The notes beneath the pieces were generated by a model. It searched no databases, had not been told where the DNA came from, and saw nothing but the letters and a program-made list of their open reading frames with translations. From assembly GCA_902777125.1 (NCBI GenBank), contig CACYSQ010000019.1, forward strand, positions 1 through 63,659: DNA of 63,659 nt. The letters are read 5' to 3'. This document shows positions 63,414 through 63,659 of this stretch, in pieces. Position 1 is the stretch's first letter, and each line of letters starts with the position of its first letter. Both the position numbers and the translations under genes were made by a program. This stretch comes from Ruminococcus flavefaciens (GTDB lineage: Bacteria > Bacillota > Clostridia > Oscillospirales > Ruminococcaceae).

Positions 63414-63659
63414 ATGAGTAAGCCTAGTAATACACTATATAAAGCATTGCAGGATTTTCCTCGTAAACGGATCACATTGGAGGAACTCAGCAGATTATGC
63501 TCAGATTCGGAACAACTTAACGAACAGATAAAAGAGCTTACCAATCAAGGGGGATTAGTGCCTATCAAGAGCAGTGGAACAAACGGAAATCAGAAAAATC
63601 CTTTGTTTATGCGATACACTATCTGCATTGAAAACACGATACAGGTGTCACCAGATGAG
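63414..63659 (+). CDS. Partial gene, JetD/DUF2220-like N-terminus
   Basis: Open to the window edge (82 codons). GAGGTGG precedes the ATG. The sequence VPIKSSGTNGNQKNPLFMRY resembles the start of JetD/DUF2220-type proteins (Wadjet nuclease subunit) in clostridia, based on memory of the pattern SGTNG...PLYxxYRI. Base composition is lower in GC than neighbours, and codon use is AT-rich (AAA, ATT, TTA). The rest of the gene and any jetABC genes are outside the window. Confidence 0.4.
   Translation, partial: MSKPSNTLYKALQDFPRKRITLEELSRLCSDSEQLNEQIKELTNQGGLVPIKSSGTNGNQKNPLFMRYTICIENTIQVSPDE

Noticed and set aside
63189-63659. CRISPR array or repeat-spacer pattern
   Set aside because: No regularly spaced direct repeats are visible here or elsewhere in the window.

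Overview
The window looks like a low-to-moderate GC, anaerobic, fibre-degrading member of the Oscillospiraceae, most likely a Ruminococcus. The evidence is two dockerin-bearing secreted proteins, a GH9 cellulase, a sodium-pumping biotin decarboxylase, a SCIFF ranthipeptide locus, T-box leaders and a CotJC-type manganese catalase. Most of the window is ordinary chromosomal housekeeping sequence. Species assignment is inference.

Layout. 1-2.6 kb: a repeat remnant and a ClpC/ClpA-type unfoldase (-). 2.7-4.0 kb: a tiny Cys/Gly-rich membrane protein and 1-phosphofructokinase (+). 4.1-15.3 kb: a tight minus-strand run, alaS, HIT, phosphoribosyltransferase, comEC, holA, rnmV, MBOAT, DHHW partner, SDR, membrane protein, with a T-box leader and a tRNA-like element before alaS and tRNA-Leu upstream. 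16-18.5 kb: an NAD-salvage operon, NrtR-like regulator, nicotinamidase, nicotinate phosphoribosyltransferase. 18.7-25.2 kb: DUF512 protein, SMI1, der, plsY, gpsA and an N-terminally short asparagine synthetase. 25.3-27.9 kb: yceD-rpmF, a small P-loop protein, pgi. 28-31.5 kb: three D,D-carboxypeptidase-type proteins, two with lost active-site residues. 31.8-35.3 kb: a biotin-dependent sodium-pump decarboxylase operon (+). 35.3-38.3 kb: a diguanylate cyclase and a hexapeptide transferase between inverted copies of a ~335-bp MITE-like repeat. 38.3-41.6 kb: tcdA, iron alcohol dehydrogenase, LRR-dockerin protein. 41.7-43.9 kb: a cotJC lacking its 5' end, abutting a large serine recombinase with a small divergent gene. 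44-47 kb: SGNH lipoprotein, third MITE copy, dockerin-M6 protease. 47-54.3 kb: T-box-controlled trpEG-aroQ-trpDCFBA. 54.5-56.1 kb: SCIFF precursor and radical SAM maturase. 56.2-60.1 kb: membrane-anchored GH9 cellulase, XRE regulator, lipoprotein. 60.2-63.1 kb: nadE, a glutamine synthetase homologue without key metal ligands, and an ANTAR regulator without its phosphorylatable Asp. The right edge enters lower-GC sequence with the start of a JetD/DUF2220-like gene.

The strongest unusual signals are (1) a glutamine synthetase pseudoenzyme paired with an ANTAR antiterminator, (2) cotJC cut at its 5' end by a serine recombinase gene, (3) several other proteins with intact folds and lost catalytic residues (MBOAT plus its DHHW partner, DacF-like, VanY-like, ComEC metallo-hydrolase domain, AsnB glutaminase domain), (4) a tRNA-like structure inside the alaS leader, and (5) a MITE family. 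All family assignments come from reading motifs by eye; no searches were run.
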